Positions 16,912-26,294 are shown, numbered from the stretch's first letter. The stretch: 64,000 bases of DNA from DATFKA01 sp035268885 (GCA_035268885.1 DATFKA010000157.1:1-64000); one strand, 5' to 3'. Made by a program: numbers and translations. Notes: generated from the letters alone by a model not told the origin.

Positions 16912-17796
16912 ATGGCAGCTGCTTACGCAAAAATACTCTTATTCGGGGAGCATATCGTCCTGCAGGGAGCGGAAGCACTGGCTATGCCCTGGACCGCATT
17001 TAGTGGGCAATGGGCCTGGGACGCAGATGCCTCCCAACAAGAGCTACCACAATTTGCCAACTATCTACAAGAACTTCAGCAACAAGACAGCCTGCTGACC
17101 CCACTCGACATGGTGGCTTTCCAACAGGACTTACAACAAGGCCTTTATTTCGACTCCAATATTCCCAACGGCTACGGAGCGGGTAGCTCGGGCGCGCTCT
17201 GTGCTGCGCTATACAAAACATACCAAACCGCGCCCGCGCCTTCCGATCTGGTCTTACTGCGCGAACAACTGGCCCAACTCGAGTCCTTTTTTCACGGCGC
17301 CAGCTCGGGCACCGACCCCCTCATTTGTTACCTGGAGCAGGCCATTCATATCGTCCCCGGACAAGGCATCCGCGCTTTCGACTGGAACTGGAAGGACTAC
17401 CCAGACCTGCACTTTTTTGTCATTGATACCGGTATCCAGCGCCAGACGGCTCCCTGGGTGGCCGCCTTTAAGGTAAAAGCCGAGGATAAATTGTTTAAAG
17501 CACAAATGAAAGATATCCTTATTCCGGCTTCGAACCAGGCGATTCAAGCCCTTTTACAAGGGCAAAACGAAGTCCTCTTCCGAGCCTTTTCTCAAATCAG
17601 TGCCCTCCACTATTTGAACTTAAAGGATTTCATCCCTCCTGCTTTCCATCAGCTCTGGAAGACCGGACTAAACAACGACCAATACATGCTCAAGCTCTGT
17701 GGGGCTGGCGGTGGGGGGTTTATTTTGGGTATGAGCCGAAACAGGCAAACGATCCGACAGATAGCTAAAGCCTACAATATTTTACCTATTCGATAA
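16912..17796 (+). CDS. Mevalonate kinase-like GHMP kinase
   Basis: A 294-residue GHMP kinase. The start is YAKILLFGEHIVLQG (motif 1), the ATP loop is PNGYGAGSSGALCAALY (about residues 83-99), and motif 3 near the end is KLCGAGGGGFILG. FFHGASSGTDPLICYL holds the catalytic Asp found in mevalonate kinases. It would phosphorylate mevalonate in the isoprenoid pathway; the rest of that pathway is not in the window, so another GHMP substrate is possible. It is translationally close to the CYTH gene, indicating one operon. Confidence 0.8.
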   Translation: MAAAYAKILLFGEHIVLQGAEALAMPWTAFSGQWAWDADASQQELPQFANYLQELQQQDSLLTPLDMVAFQQDLQQGLYFDSNIPNGYGAGSSGALCAALYKTYQTAPAPSDLVLLREQLAQLESFFHGASSGTDPLICYLEQAIHIVPGQGIRAFDWNWKDYPDLHFFVIDTGIQRQTAPWVAAFKVKAEDKLFKAQMKDILIPASNQAIQALLQGQNEVLFRAFSQISALHYLNLKDFIPPAFHQLWKTGLNNDQYMLKLCGAGGGGFILGMSRNRQTIRQIAKAYNILPIR

Positions 17797-17814
17797 GGTA
17801 CCTGATAATTAGAT

Positions 17815-20445
17815 TCAAAACTGGAAATTAGCTCCCAAAACCACGTACCGGGGAAATAGTCCCAAAGAATAAACACTCCTAGAAAATTCAGTAGTCGAGA
17901 TTTGGCTGAAATTATCTTGATTCAACAGATTGCGAGCCAGAACAAAAAACTCGACCTCCTCTCTGACATGATTAAAGGAAAAATCCATAAAAAATTGATT
18001 CCCCGTCAATTGCTGGCCATCTGGGAGGAGGAGTTCATTTTCTAATTTGCAGTAGGTACGTTTAGAAAACTTAAATATGGTGGTCAGACCAGCTGTTAGG
18101 GTTCGATTGATGAAAGGAAAGGCTATACCTGCCTGTTCACTCTCAACGTAGGTGAAACTCAGGCTACTCCGGTAATTAAAAAAACCGAGAAAAGCACTAT
18201 TCAAACTAAGGCTGGCATTATAAACCGAAGCATTCGCTGCTCGAATATCTGCTTCTTGTAAGGAATTGTAATATTGGCTAAAGTTCGCATTTGCACTCAA
18301 CTCCACTTTATTATTCAGACCATCTATAAAAAAACTGGTAGCCGTAGAAAGATCGATGTCACTCTTGCTTAATGGCGTCTGAAAATAAGTAAGCAAACTG
18401 ATCCGCTCGCTAATCCTTTGAGTGGCTAACATAAAATTATCTTCCTGCCGGTAAGTCGTCGAAAAAGAAAACGAGAACTGCTTAGGTATATCATAATAAG
18501 CATAGTTGGCAGTTAGTGATTCCATTTGCCGAAAGGCTAAAGCAGGCCTATTGCGTACAATCGTCCTGGCATCCACCAGGATCGGATGGGAGAAGAGATA
18601 ATAATAATCATTCAGTTGATGATTACGCTGTGCCGTCAGGTTAACATTATTTTTTGGGTTGAGCTTGACGCCCAATCCGGCTTCCAGGTTTAGGAAATCT
18701 CCTTTTTCCTGTAAGCTTGTCTCCTCCTGCTTATTCTTCAACCTCCGATCGGCATATCCCCAGGCCAATTTTCCAGAGAGCTTCATTTTTTTATACACCT
18801 GATAATTGAACTCACCTGTACCAAGGACACTGTTGTTCTCCAATAAATACCCAAAAGGGACCGCCCCGGAAACCATATCACTATTCCAGGTATCATAGGT
18901 ATGCTGAAGGGATAATTCTATATCGCCTTTATTGATCTTCCTTAAATAAAGTAATTTACTTTCCAATATCGAGCGACGCCCCTCACTCTCTTGCTCATTT
19001 AAAACAATACTGTCAAAACTCACTGGCTCCGGGCTGTTCAGGCTCATTCGCTGGTCTTGATGATTGCTGGTATGCAGCAGGTTCACCTCGAATAGCTCTT
19101 TATCAGAGAAGCGGTTGGAATAATTCAGCTTTTGCTGAAAATAGGATTTGGACAGCCCAATTCCTGTATCAAATAAGGTATTCTTATTCTGAAGATTGGT
19201 TTGATGGAAGTCATTACGGTGACGGACAAACCGGTTGGTATACTTAAGTAAAGAAGTCTTGGTAAGATCTACATTCAACTCGTTATCAAAGGTAAAATAA
19301 CTCGGAGTGGCCGTATTCTCTATTTCATTAGAAGTCTCTACCTCTTGAGCAGCAATGGTGAAGCGATTAGCGATGGATTGTGCGTATTCCGTCTGATCTC
19401 CAAAAGCGGCGATACTACTCTTGAGTTTTACCTTTTCAGAAAAGGTAAATAAGTTGTTGTAGTTACCGAACTTGAGGTTATTGATATAGCTCCTGGGAAA
19501 AGACGCCATTTGCGTGGCACTACTTTCTCTAAAAAAATCCACCCCGTAACGATCAATTTCCTCCCTGTTTTCCGAGCGATAGGTAGCAGGCAGGAAGGAG
19601 GTCTCATTAATAGAGATATTATTCACTTGAAAAACACCAAAGCCTTTATAGCGTTTAGAGAGGCTGATAGCATTCACATTGCTCATGAAGTGGCCCAGGC
19701 CCAGCGCAGCACCCACCTCCCCGGAAAGCTTAATTTTATCTTCCTTAAACTTGAGGTTGAGCGCTACTTTTTCGGACCTTTTTAGCCCTTTTTTGAGTTT
19801 ATTCTCGTGATAATCTTCAATAGCCTCTACTTTATCCACTATATCGGAGGATATATTTCGTGCGCCGACAGTATAATTATCTCCAAAAAGATCATCTCCA
19901 TCCAGCAGGATCGTTTCTACAGGCTTGCCTTTGTAGCTAATCATCCCGGAGCGCTCATCTACGGTAATGCCCGGCATATTTTTGAGGACATTGATGATTT
20001 TACGATCTTCTACCCCTCTAAATTGAGAGACATCATAGACCACCGTATCATTGTTCACCTTGATCGCGATTCGCTCGGCAACGATGACTACCTCTTCTAA
20101 TTCTCGCTTCCGCAAACGCAGCTGAAAATTAACCTCGTAGCGTGAGGTGGATGGCTCCCAGTCAATATCTTTCGTTTGTGTCTCATAAGCCAGGCCCTGA
20201 CACCGAATACTGATACGTCTGCTAGTATCTAAGGGAATAGCTACCTGATATTCACCCACTGCATTGGGTACCGCATAATCAATAATCCGATTATCCTCAA
20301 CATCCAAAACCAGTAGATAACAATCACTAATCACCTGCCCGGTGCTATCCCGGATAATACCGTAGCATTCCTGGGCAGACAGGGAAAAGCTCCACCAGCA
20401 CAACCCGATTAAAATGAAGAGTATTTTTTTCGGTTTTACTTCCAT
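17815..20445 (-). CDS. Outer-membrane beta-barrel protein with TonB-receptor-like plug (GLPGLI partner)
   Basis: An 876-residue protein. After a signal peptide (ending near SLSAQ) comes a carboxypeptidase-regulatory-like Ig domain (about residues 25-110: ECYGIIRDSTGQVISDCYLL), then a plug domain (GVEDRKIINVLKNMPGITVDE, KPVETILLDGDDLFG) and a long beta-barrel ending in VVLGANFQF with terminal Phe. This is the Bacteroidota outer-membrane-beta-barrel class related to TonB-dependent receptors. It overlaps the GLPGLI gene by ten bases and lies downstream of two small secreted peptide genes, so all four may serve one transport or modification process. The substrate is unknown. Confidence 0.85.
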   Translation of the reverse strand: MEVKPKKILFILIGLCWWSFSLSAQECYGIIRDSTGQVISDCYLLVLDVEDNRIIDYAVPNAVGEYQVAIPLDTSRRISIRCQGLAYETQTKDIDWEPSTSRYEVNFQLRLRKRELEEVVIVAERIAIKVNNDTVVYDVSQFRGVEDRKIINVLKNMPGITVDERSGMISYKGKPVETILLDGDDLFGDNYTVGARNISSDIVDKVEAIEDYHENKLKKGLKRSEKVALNLKFKEDKIKLSGEVGAALGLGHFMSNVNAISLSKRYKGFGVFQVNNISINETSFLPATYRSENREEIDRYGVDFFRESSATQMASFPRSYINNLKFGNYNNLFTFSEKVKLKSSIAAFGDQTEYAQSIANRFTIAAQEVETSNEIENTATPSYFTFDNELNVDLTKTSLLKYTNRFVRHRNDFHQTNLQNKNTLFDTGIGLSKSYFQQKLNYSNRFSDKELFEVNLLHTSNHQDQRMSLNSPEPVSFDSIVLNEQESEGRRSILESKLLYLRKINKGDIELSLQHTYDTWNSDMVSGAVPFGYLLENNSVLGTGEFNYQVYKKMKLSGKLAWGYADRRLKNKQEETSLQEKGDFLNLEAGLGVKLNPKNNVNLTAQRNHQLNDYYYLFSHPILVDARTIVRNRPALAFRQMESLTANYAYYDIPKQFSFSFSTTYRQEDNFMLATQRISERISLLTYFQTPLSKSDIDLSTATSFFIDGLNNKVELSANANFSQYYNSLQEADIRAANASVYNASLSLNSAFLGFFNYRSSLSFTYVESEQAGIAFPFINRTLTAGLTTIFKFSKRTYCKLENELLLPDGQQLTGNQFFMDFSFNHVREEVEFFVLARNLLNQDNFSQISTTEFSRSVYSLGLFPRYVVLGANFQF

Positions 20446-21170
20446 TTGGTCTGCTCCAGGCCGAGATCTTCAATTGAATTCACCTCGAGGCCATACTCCA
20501 CATCCGTATCGGTATCTGCCATCATGTTTCTCCAGATTCGCTTGATGGCTTTTTGATAGCGTTTGCAAAATTCTTCCCAGGTGATCAGATCTTTTTCTTT
20601 GTACGCAAAATCGGGAAAAATAACTTCTTCCTTTTGCTCGATTTGTGTGGCTTCTATTATAAGAACTCCATCATCAGATGCGACCTCCAGAATAAGCCCC
20701 GGTAAGCCATCAAACTTCCAGGGTCCACCGATGATAGACAAGTCTTCCGTGTACCAGGCCGTATAGTTGCGGCCTCTAAAAGTGGTTACTGCCTTTTTGC
20801 AGTTGAACGATTTGATTTTCTTTGTTTCCGCTTTTAGCTCCCAGGTCTGCAGGGGAAGTTCATCTTCAACAAATACTTTTTCGTTCATTACAGTTTCTGT
20901 ATGGATCACTCTTTTGGAATGATATTCTTTTTTAACGAATGGAGTACTTTGATCATCCATCGGTAAAGATTCATTTCCATCTCCATTAAAAAATTCATAC
21001 TCAACTTGATAATATATACTACTTCGTGGAGAATGTGCCAATTTGTATACTGACTCCAGGGTATTTAATTTAAAGGTAACCGTATGGTTATATTCTATCT
21101 CATAGTTTTGGGCCAATGACGTAGCGGTAAAACCCCAACAAAAAGAAAGGCATAACAAAAAACTTTTCAT
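20436..21170 (-). CDS. GLPGLI family protein
   Basis: A 244-residue exported protein with a signal peptide (SLAQ cleavage near residue 21). The family signature is GGPWKFDGLPGLILEV, near residue 150, preceded by AWYTEDLSIIGG. The N-terminal half has the usual YEIEYNHTVTFKL and long strands. GLPGLI proteins are secreted Bacteroidota proteins of unknown function, often next to TonB-receptor-like barrels, as here, with a ten-base gene overlap. An intercistronic hairpin sits 18 bases upstream of the start. Confidence 0.9.
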   Translation of the reverse strand: MKSFLLCLSFCWGFTATSLAQNYEIEYNHTVTFKLNTLESVYKLAHSPRSSIYYQVEYEFFNGDGNESLPMDDQSTPFVKKEYHSKRVIHTETVMNEKVFVEDELPLQTWELKAETKKIKSFNCKKAVTTFRGRNYTAWYTEDLSIIGGPWKFDGLPGLILEVASDDGVLIIEATQIEQKEEVIFPDFAYKEKDLITWEEFCKRYQKAIKRIWRNMMADTDTDVEYGLEVNSIEDLGLEQTKWK

Positions 21171-21187
21171 TCTTAAAGTATTTGAAT

Positions 21188-21219
21188 AAAGAGTGACGAT
21201 GTATGCATCCTCACTCTTT
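21188..21219 (-). terminator. Intercistronic hairpin between peptide genes and GLPGLI gene
   Basis: AAAGAGTGA (21188-21196) and TCACTCTTT (21211-21219) pair perfectly; inside, after a C-C mismatch, GATG pairs with CATC around TATG. On the minus strand the stem is followed only by TTTATTC, a weak T-run. It may act as a leaky terminator or a processing/stability stem that lowers expression of the downstream pair relative to the peptides. Confidence 0.55.
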
Positions 21220-21231
21220 TGAAAATAAATC

Positions 21232-21477
21232 TTACCTCTCGTCCTTAATCATAGCTAAGGCTTCTGCACAAGCTTTTTCACGAGCCTTTGTGCAACTGGT
21301 AAATATCCCTCCAGCAGTTGCTGATGCGGTAACTATGCGACCTTCTCGATTAGGCATAGTAATGGTACATGTTATTCGACAAGGCACTTCGTCATTTGGT
21401 ACCATTTCTTCCATCAATACTTCACTTGATTGAATCGACATGAAGGAAATAATGCCAATTAAAATAGATTTAATCAT
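21232..21477 (-). CDS. Small secreted Cys-containing peptide 1
   Basis: An 81-residue protein with an N-terminal hydrophobic signal (MIKSILIGIISFMSI). The mature part contains PCRITCTITMP, a Gly-Ile strand, ATAGGIF and a C-terminal helix TKAREKACAEALAMI, with four Cys in all. The same order (C-T-[IV]-T, G-x-I, A-x-A-G, then K-A-x-E-[KR]-A-C-x-x-A) is found in the neighbouring 80-residue peptide, so the two are paralogues. I recognise no named family. The gene lies upstream of the GLPGLI gene on the same strand. Confidence 0.6.
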   Translation of the reverse strand: MIKSILIGIISFMSIQSSEVLMEEMVPNDEVPCRITCTITMPNREGRIVTASATAGGIFTSCTKAREKACAEALAMIKDER

Positions 21478-21515
21478 GCTTTGATAATTTTAATTTGAAT
21501 GGAATCATGTTTATT

Positions 21516-21758
21516 CTACCAAGGGGATGCTTCATCTGCCTTTTCACAAGCTCTTTCCATGGCTTTTTCATCATCAGACAAAAACCAGCCTGCACAAGCA
21601 GTAATATCAATTTGTATCCCACTGGAAGAAGAAAAATGAGTGACTGTACAACATTGCCGTCCTAAATCTTCTTCCATATCAGGATAGTTTCGAGACGCTG
21701 AGCTTATCGAAGCCACAAACACCAGCAGTAAGCCTAACAACAAAATTTTTTTCATCAT
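21516..21758 (-). CDS. Small secreted Cys-containing peptide 2
   Basis: An 80-residue protein with a strong signal peptide (MKKILLLGLLLVFVASISSA). The mature part reads QCCTVTHF, GIQIDITACAGWF and a helix KAMERACEKADEA. It aligns with peptide 1 over its whole mature length, including the Cys in the final helix. It is first in the apparent operon. The function is unknown; size, secretion signal and conserved cysteines fit a secreted structural or signalling peptide. Confidence 0.6.
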   Translation of the reverse strand: MMKKILLLGLLLVFVASISSASRNYPDMEEDLGRQCCTVTHFSSSSGIQIDITACAGWFLSDDEKAMERACEKADEASPW

Positions 21759-21873
21759 TATTTGCTTTTCATTAAACGTCTACTTTCAGATCGTTTCAAG
21801 TCGCTGTTTCGGCAGGTCCGCCCCTTGATATATCAATATCATCACGATGACCTGGGAAAAGTATGGCAAATTC

Positions 21874-21881
21874 GGGGGGGG
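21874..21881. repeat. Run of eight G upstream of the peptide genes
   Basis: A G8 homopolymer lies between a consensus -7 box (21900-21907, minus) and the first peptide gene, inside the expected 5' leader. Such runs are prone to length change by slippage. The rest of the 415-bp stretch between the peptide genes and tonB shows no gene. Confidence 0.6.
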
Positions 21882-21899
21882 ACAAGGACAAAACTCGGG

Positions 21900-21907
21900 C
21901 AAATTTA
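21900..21907 (-). promoter_or_regulatory. -7 box of a possible promoter for the peptide/GLPGLI operon
   Basis: The minus strand reads TAAATTTG, a full match to TAnnTTTG. The nearest TTTG upstream is 13 bases away instead of 19, so it is a weak prediction. Confidence 0.35.
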
Positions 21908-22087
21908 CCTCAATAATGGCCAAATTAAACATTTAACGTGCTGATCTACAATACAATACACCCTTTATTTTTTACCTGAGATTCTGCTGTTTTAATCTTA
22001 TTCCCGCGCAGAACATCAATCCACCCACCACTTTTCTCAAAAGCAGCATCTTCCAATTGTCGATACTACCCACCTGGTTTTTAATTA

Positions 22088-22111
22088 TTGAGTTGTTGAG
22101 TTGTTGAGTTA
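22088..22111. repeat. Three tandem copies of an 8-bp unit
   Basis: TTGAGTTG is repeated three times (last copy ends in A) about 60 bases before the tonB start. It could be a slippage-prone spacer or a cluster of binding half-sites. Confidence 0.7.
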
Positions 22112-22172
22112 AACAATAGACAAGCATTAGTCAATTCCTCCATTCGGCAACTCCTCTCTAAAAAAGAAAGCT

Positions 22173-23045
22173 ATGTTACCACTAGAACTCAGCAGCCAAA
22201 CGCTGCTCCTGAGCCTGGGAGGCCTTTGTCTACTCCTTATCTTATTAATTATTGGTGCTCGATGGTACTTGCGTAAAACCACGATCAATCGACATGAATT
22301 ACCGGTCTGGTCCAAAGTAAAACAGCTGGCCTTTGATCCGCTGCGGCATAATACGGCCTTTTTTCAGGTGGGATTAATTACAGCCCTGGCCCTCACGCTA
22401 ATGGCCTTTAACTGGACCCAGCGAGAAACAGGAACCACCCTTTCGGATGGACTAAGCCCTATTTATTCCGGAGAAATAGAAGTGATCCCTCCCCGGACGA
22501 CAACGCCCCCTCCGGTGATTCCACCACCCCCGATTGAAATTGAAGAGGTGCCAGAAGAGGAACTCCCGGATGAAGTAGAAGAGTTTGTCGATCTCACTAT
22601 AGAAGCTAATGATGAGATCTTCATTCCCGAATCCAAGCCAAAGCCAAAACCAGCCCCTGCTCCACTACCCATTATTGAAGAAAAACACCCTGAAGAGTGG
22701 ATCAGAGTCGAAAAAATGCCCACCTTCCCCGACTGTGCAGAAGCGGCAGACCCCCTGGCCTGTACTTCAGAGGAGATGATTAAACGGATCTACAAAAATC
22801 TAAAATACCCGGCTATTGCCCGCGAAAACAATGTGGAAGGTACCGTGGTGGTTTCTTTTATTATTAATGAATCGGGGAAAATCAAGGATATTGAACTCCT
22901 GCGGGATATCGGGGCCGGTTGTGGCGAGGTGACCTTAGAATCGGTACGACGCTTACAGCAGAAGATTACTTTTCAGCCGGGCATGCAGCAGGGGCGTAAA
23001 GTAAAGGTGCGGTATAATATCCCCATTCGTTTTAGGTTACAATAA
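22173..23045 (+). CDS. tonB: TonB family energy transducer
   Basis: A 290-residue protein. There are two hydrophobic segments (about residues 9-28, LLLSLGGLCLLLILLIIG, and 61-78, VGLITALALTLMAF), then a Pro/Glu/Lys-rich periplasmic spacer (about 100-170, with PPPPIEIEEVPEEELPDE) and a C-terminal TonB domain (about 195-290) with KYPAIARENNVEGTVVVSFI. It couples the proton-motive force to outer-membrane receptors. It lies tail to tail with the heme receptor gene (33 bases between stops), so it is the natural partner of that receptor. Confidence 0.9.
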   Translation: MLPLELSSQTLLLSLGGLCLLLILLIIGARWYLRKTTINRHELPVWSKVKQLAFDPLRHNTAFFQVGLITALALTLMAFNWTQRETGTTLSDGLSPIYSGEIEVIPPRTTTPPPVIPPPPIEIEEVPEEELPDEVEEFVDLTIEANDEIFIPESKPKPKPAPAPLPIIEEKHPEEWIRVEKMPTFPDCAEAADPLACTSEEMIKRIYKNLKYPAIARENNVEGTVVVSFIINESGKIKDIELLRDIGAGCGEVTLESVRRLQQKITFQPGMQQGRKVKVRYNIPIRFRLQ

Positions 23046-23078
23046 TGGAGAAGTGATTAAAAAATTCCTCACTGAGGA

Positions 23079-25136
23079 CTAAAAACCAAACTTAAAGTTG
23101 ATCCGAACGAAAAAAGTGCGTCCCCAGTTGAGCAACTGACTGTTGCCGACGCCACCGTGAGCCGATCCACCACCGCCGACGTTAGCCGGCACACTGGTGA
23201 TATTGAGCAGATTTTTGCCCCCCAGGGCCAAAAAAATACGCTCCTGCCACAGATGACGGCTCAGGGTCGCGTTCACAAAATGGTAATCACCAATAAAGCC
23301 CTGCTGTAATTGGCCGGCCTCGTTCTCAAAGAAACGTACTTGCCGCCCTAAATAGCGGTGCACGACCACCAGATCGGCATCAATAGGTGCCAGTTGTACA
23401 TTGAGCTCATTCTGCCATTCGGAGAGATTCGTAAAACCCGGAGATTCGTCGTAGTCGGCAGCCCATTGATTGTATAGGCGCGTAAAGGCAAAGCCGGATG
23501 ATATCCGCCAATGCTTACCTGACCAGTCCATCTTCAGGTTGAGTCCGTGGGTCTCGAACTGCTCCAGGTTTTGATAATTAAATTGCAAGGGTGCGAATTC
23601 GGCCGTGATGATACGGTTGCTGATACGGTTATAAAAGAGCTTCCCCGAAAACCCTACGGCGCCCTGCCGCTGTGGCGTGTAGGCCACATTGAAAGCGGCA
23701 TTCTGCGAGCGCTCCGCCTCCAGCCCCGGATTACCAATAATAAAGTGATTGACATCCACAAAATTGAAGAACAGCTCCTTGAGGGAAGGCGCCCGAAAGC
23801 CCCTGGCATAACTCAGGCGCAAGGACCACGCCTCCGTCGGCTGCCAGTGCACATTGAGCGAGGGTACCAGTGGGTGCTCATATCGGGTATTATAGCCATA
23901 GCGCAGATTACCCTGTATGGTCAGCCCCCCGGTAGGATTAAAACGCGTACTGAGCCAGGCGGCATAATTACTCAGGCTGGCCCCTTCCGAATCCGGATTT
24001 TCCGGATCCTGAATGCGCTGACCAGCACCAGTCTCATGGAATATTTCCCCCCCCAGTTGCCCATTCCATTTCCCACTGGACAAGGTACTCAGCATACCTC
24101 GATGTAGCAGAGCCGTAAACAAAGTGGTATCCTGCCCTCCGGGTACCAGGCCGGTCGTATCGGGCTCCAGATCCAGACGCTCGGTACGGCGCAATCGATC
24201 GTAGACATTAAAGGCGGTAGTGGCCTGATAGTACAGACGCGGGCCCAGGTAAGTCTCAAGGCGCAGGCTGTGGTCCACGCGCCGGGTTGTAAAGTATTGG
24301 TCAAAGCTATAGGGCCGAAATTGTGGGCGGCGGGTTTCGCCAAAAACACCTAACTCCTCGTCGAAATAACGGTACTGATAAATCATTTGGGTGCTATCCG
24401 AAAAATCGTACCGCAGGGTACCATCCATGCCCAGCTGGACTTTAGGGTTCCAGGGATACTTTTTCGTCCGGTAGGCAGTACCATCGTCCAGATAACGCGT
24501 CTCGAACAGGCGTAGGCTATCGGTAGGCATCAGCTGGCTGGCGAATCGATTTAGGTTCAGATTTGCGTACCATTTGTCCTGCTGGAAACCCAGCGAAAAC
24601 GCATTGTTCAGGATGCCGACATTCTCGTACTGATTGATCGCCTTGACGGAAAAACGATCCAACTGCGATTTTTTAGTAATGATGTTGACCACACCGCCCG
24701 AAGCATTGCTACCGTACTGAGCCGACATCGCCCCTTCGATGATCTCAATCTGCTCTACGTTGTTCATCGTAATCTGCGACAGATCAATATTACCGTTAGT
24801 ACGACCAATCACCGGCACCCCATCGATCATGATCAGCACATTCTCTCCACCGACTCCCTGAATCTGGACACCATTTCCCAGGATGGGATCCACGTTCACG
24901 TTGAGGTTCAACTGGTTAGTCAGTACTTCCGCCAGGTTGTTCTGGCCTTGCTGCTCCACCTCAGTGCCTTTGATCACTTTCACCTGATGGACCGCATTAC
25001 TGACGTGGGTAGGTACATACTGCGCCGTCACCACCATATCCTCGATTGCCAGACGCCATAGCGAGTCTGAGGAATTGGGCTGCGTCCACAAGCAAGCGGG
25101 TAAGCAAAACAACAAACAATGAATCAGATACTTCAT
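23079..25136 (-). CDS. hmuR: TonB-dependent outer-membrane heme receptor (HmuR-like)
   Basis: About 685 residues, taking the ATG at 25136 that opens a signal peptide (MKYLIHCLLFCLPACLWTQ). The plug domain (about residues 25-150) has VKVIKGTEVEQQGQNNLAEV and GGENVLIMIDGVPVIGR; the barrel shows the FRAPSLKELFF motif and ends FFVRINFKFGF with terminal Phe. The barrel has no carboxypeptidase-like N-terminal domain. Its heme role is inferred from being last in an operon with HmuY-, HmuT-, HmuU-, HmuV- and HmuS-like proteins and next to tonB. Confidence 0.85.
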   Translation of the reverse strand: MKYLIHCLLFCLPACLWTQPNSSDSLWRLAIEDMVVTAQYVPTHVSNAVHQVKVIKGTEVEQQGQNNLAEVLTNQLNLNVNVDPILGNGVQIQGVGGENVLIMIDGVPVIGRTNGNIDLSQITMNNVEQIEIIEGAMSAQYGSNASGGVVNIITKKSQLDRFSVKAINQYENVGILNNAFSLGFQQDKWYANLNLNRFASQLMPTDSLRLFETRYLDDGTAYRTKKYPWNPKVQLGMDGTLRYDFSDSTQMIYQYRYFDEELGVFGETRRPQFRPYSFDQYFTTRRVDHSLRLETYLGPRLYYQATTAFNVYDRLRRTERLDLEPDTTGLVPGGQDTTLFTALLHRGMLSTLSSGKWNGQLGGEIFHETGAGQRIQDPENPDSEGASLSNYAAWLSTRFNPTGGLTIQGNLRYGYNTRYEHPLVPSLNVHWQPTEAWSLRLSYARGFRAPSLKELFFNFVDVNHFIIGNPGLEAERSQNAAFNVAYTPQRQGAVGFSGKLFYNRISNRIITAEFAPLQFNYQNLEQFETHGLNLKMDWSGKHWRISSGFAFTRLYNQWAADYDESPGFTNLSEWQNELNVQLAPIDADLVVVHRYLGRQVRFFENEAGQLQQGFIGDYHFVNATLSRHLWQERIFLALGGKNLLNITSVPANVGGGGSAHGGVGNSQLLNWGRTFFVRINFKFGF

Positions 25137-25208
25137 GCTAAGATTCCTTCTATATTTTGGAAGCCACTGACCGAAGCCAGTAGCCATCCATCACAATAAA
25201 TAGTATTC

Positions 25209-26294
25209 TTAAGTCAGGTTTTCCACCTGCTGTATTTCGTCGATTACGCTGCGCCAGCTTTCCAGCTCGGGCTTCCCGGGTTTGCGGGCACCGAAGAAAT
25301 AAGTGATCAGCTCCCCATCGGCATCAAAGAGCTCCAGGCTGGTGACGATACCATCTTTAGTCGGCTTTTTGACGATCCAGGTCTCGGCTACGCTGTTCAT
25401 CTTCAGGTGCAGATTAAATTTGGGATCCATCACATTATACCAGTCTCCAAAAAACTTCAGGTTTTTCACCGGCCCGGTATGAATCTGCACCGTACCTTTG
25501 CTATGGAGAAAGCACATGATGGATACTTCCTTTTCCGCAGCAGTCTGCAGTGTTCTGACTACCGCTTCGTTGTCTATTTTACGGGTGTAGCCCTCGGGAG
25601 CCAGACGCAATCCCTGGGTACGTGCCACCTTATATTCTTTCAGCATACCAAAGAAATCGTGGGTATCTTCGAGTGTCCGCCAGGCCTCCTGGAAGCCAGC
25701 CACGTCAATTTCTTCATCGGGCGTAATGGTCTTTTCTTCGTAAGGGCTGCGATCCAGCCCGGTCAGCGGTTCCTGCACCTTTGCTTTAAATTCCGCTACC
25801 AGTTGGTGGTAGGCTTCGATGTCTGATTTTGGTGTAGAAAATATCTTGTGTACAGCTTCTCCTTTCCGGTTGAAAAACTGAAAAGAGTACAGGCGTGATT
25901 TCCCTTTGGGCATCTCTACGGCCAGACCGTAGTGCCATTCGTTCATGAAGAAGCGCAGATCAATATCCGGATTGATCGCCACGCCAACGTTGTGGGCGCC
26001 CTTATAAAACTTGATATTGTCGTACACACCTTTGCGCTCGTGTACGCAGTGCTCGTTGCGCGTCAGCGCCATCACGTAGCCCATTTTTCTCATCTTTTTT
26101 AGTAAGGCCTTCCAGTCGCCGTCGAGCAAGCTGACGTTTTCTCCCAGTGAAAGCGTCAGCAATTCTGCTTCACTAATTCCCAGGCGCTGTGCCAGGTTTC
26201 GGTTTCTCAGTTTGGACTCACTGGCTTTGAGTTCAGCCAGCTGCCACTTCAGGTTTTTGATCTTGTTTTCCATATTTATTGTGATTTTATCCAT
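25209..26294 (-). CDS. hmuS: Hemin-degrading factor HmuS
   Basis: About 361 residues made of two repeated halves, as in HmuS/ChuS/HemS. Half one has ALTRNEHCVHERKGVYDN, with the conserved heme-contact His region; half two has IMCFLHSKGTVQIHTGPV and LKFFGDWYNVMDP. It handles imported heme in the cytosol and may release iron. The ATG at 26294 overlaps the hmuV end by eight bases; a second ATG at 26273 (MENKIKNLKW) is an equally good start. Confidence 0.9.
   Translation of the reverse strand: MDKITINMENKIKNLKWQLAELKASESKLRNRNLAQRLGISEAELLTLSLGENVSLLDGDWKALLKKMRKMGYVMALTRNEHCVHERKGVYDNIKFYKGAHNVGVAINPDIDLRFFMNEWHYGLAVEMPKGKSRLYSFQFFNRKGEAVHKIFSTPKSDIEAYHQLVAEFKAKVQEPLTGLDRSPYEEKTITPDEEIDVAGFQEAWRTLEDTHDFFGMLKEYKVARTQGLRLAPEGYTRKIDNEAVVRTLQTAAEKEVSIMCFLHSKGTVQIHTGPVKNLKFFGDWYNVMDPKFNLHLKMNSVAETWIVKKPTKDGIVTSLELFDADGELITYFFGARKPGKPELESWRSVIDEIQQVENLT

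Noticed and set aside
22088..22111. CRISPR-like repeat
   Set aside because: It is an uninterrupted 8-bp tandem repeat of three units without spacers.
23547..24107. 186-residue open frame antisense to the heme receptor gene
   Set aside because: Product has no motif and the receptor barrel is well supported on the other strand.
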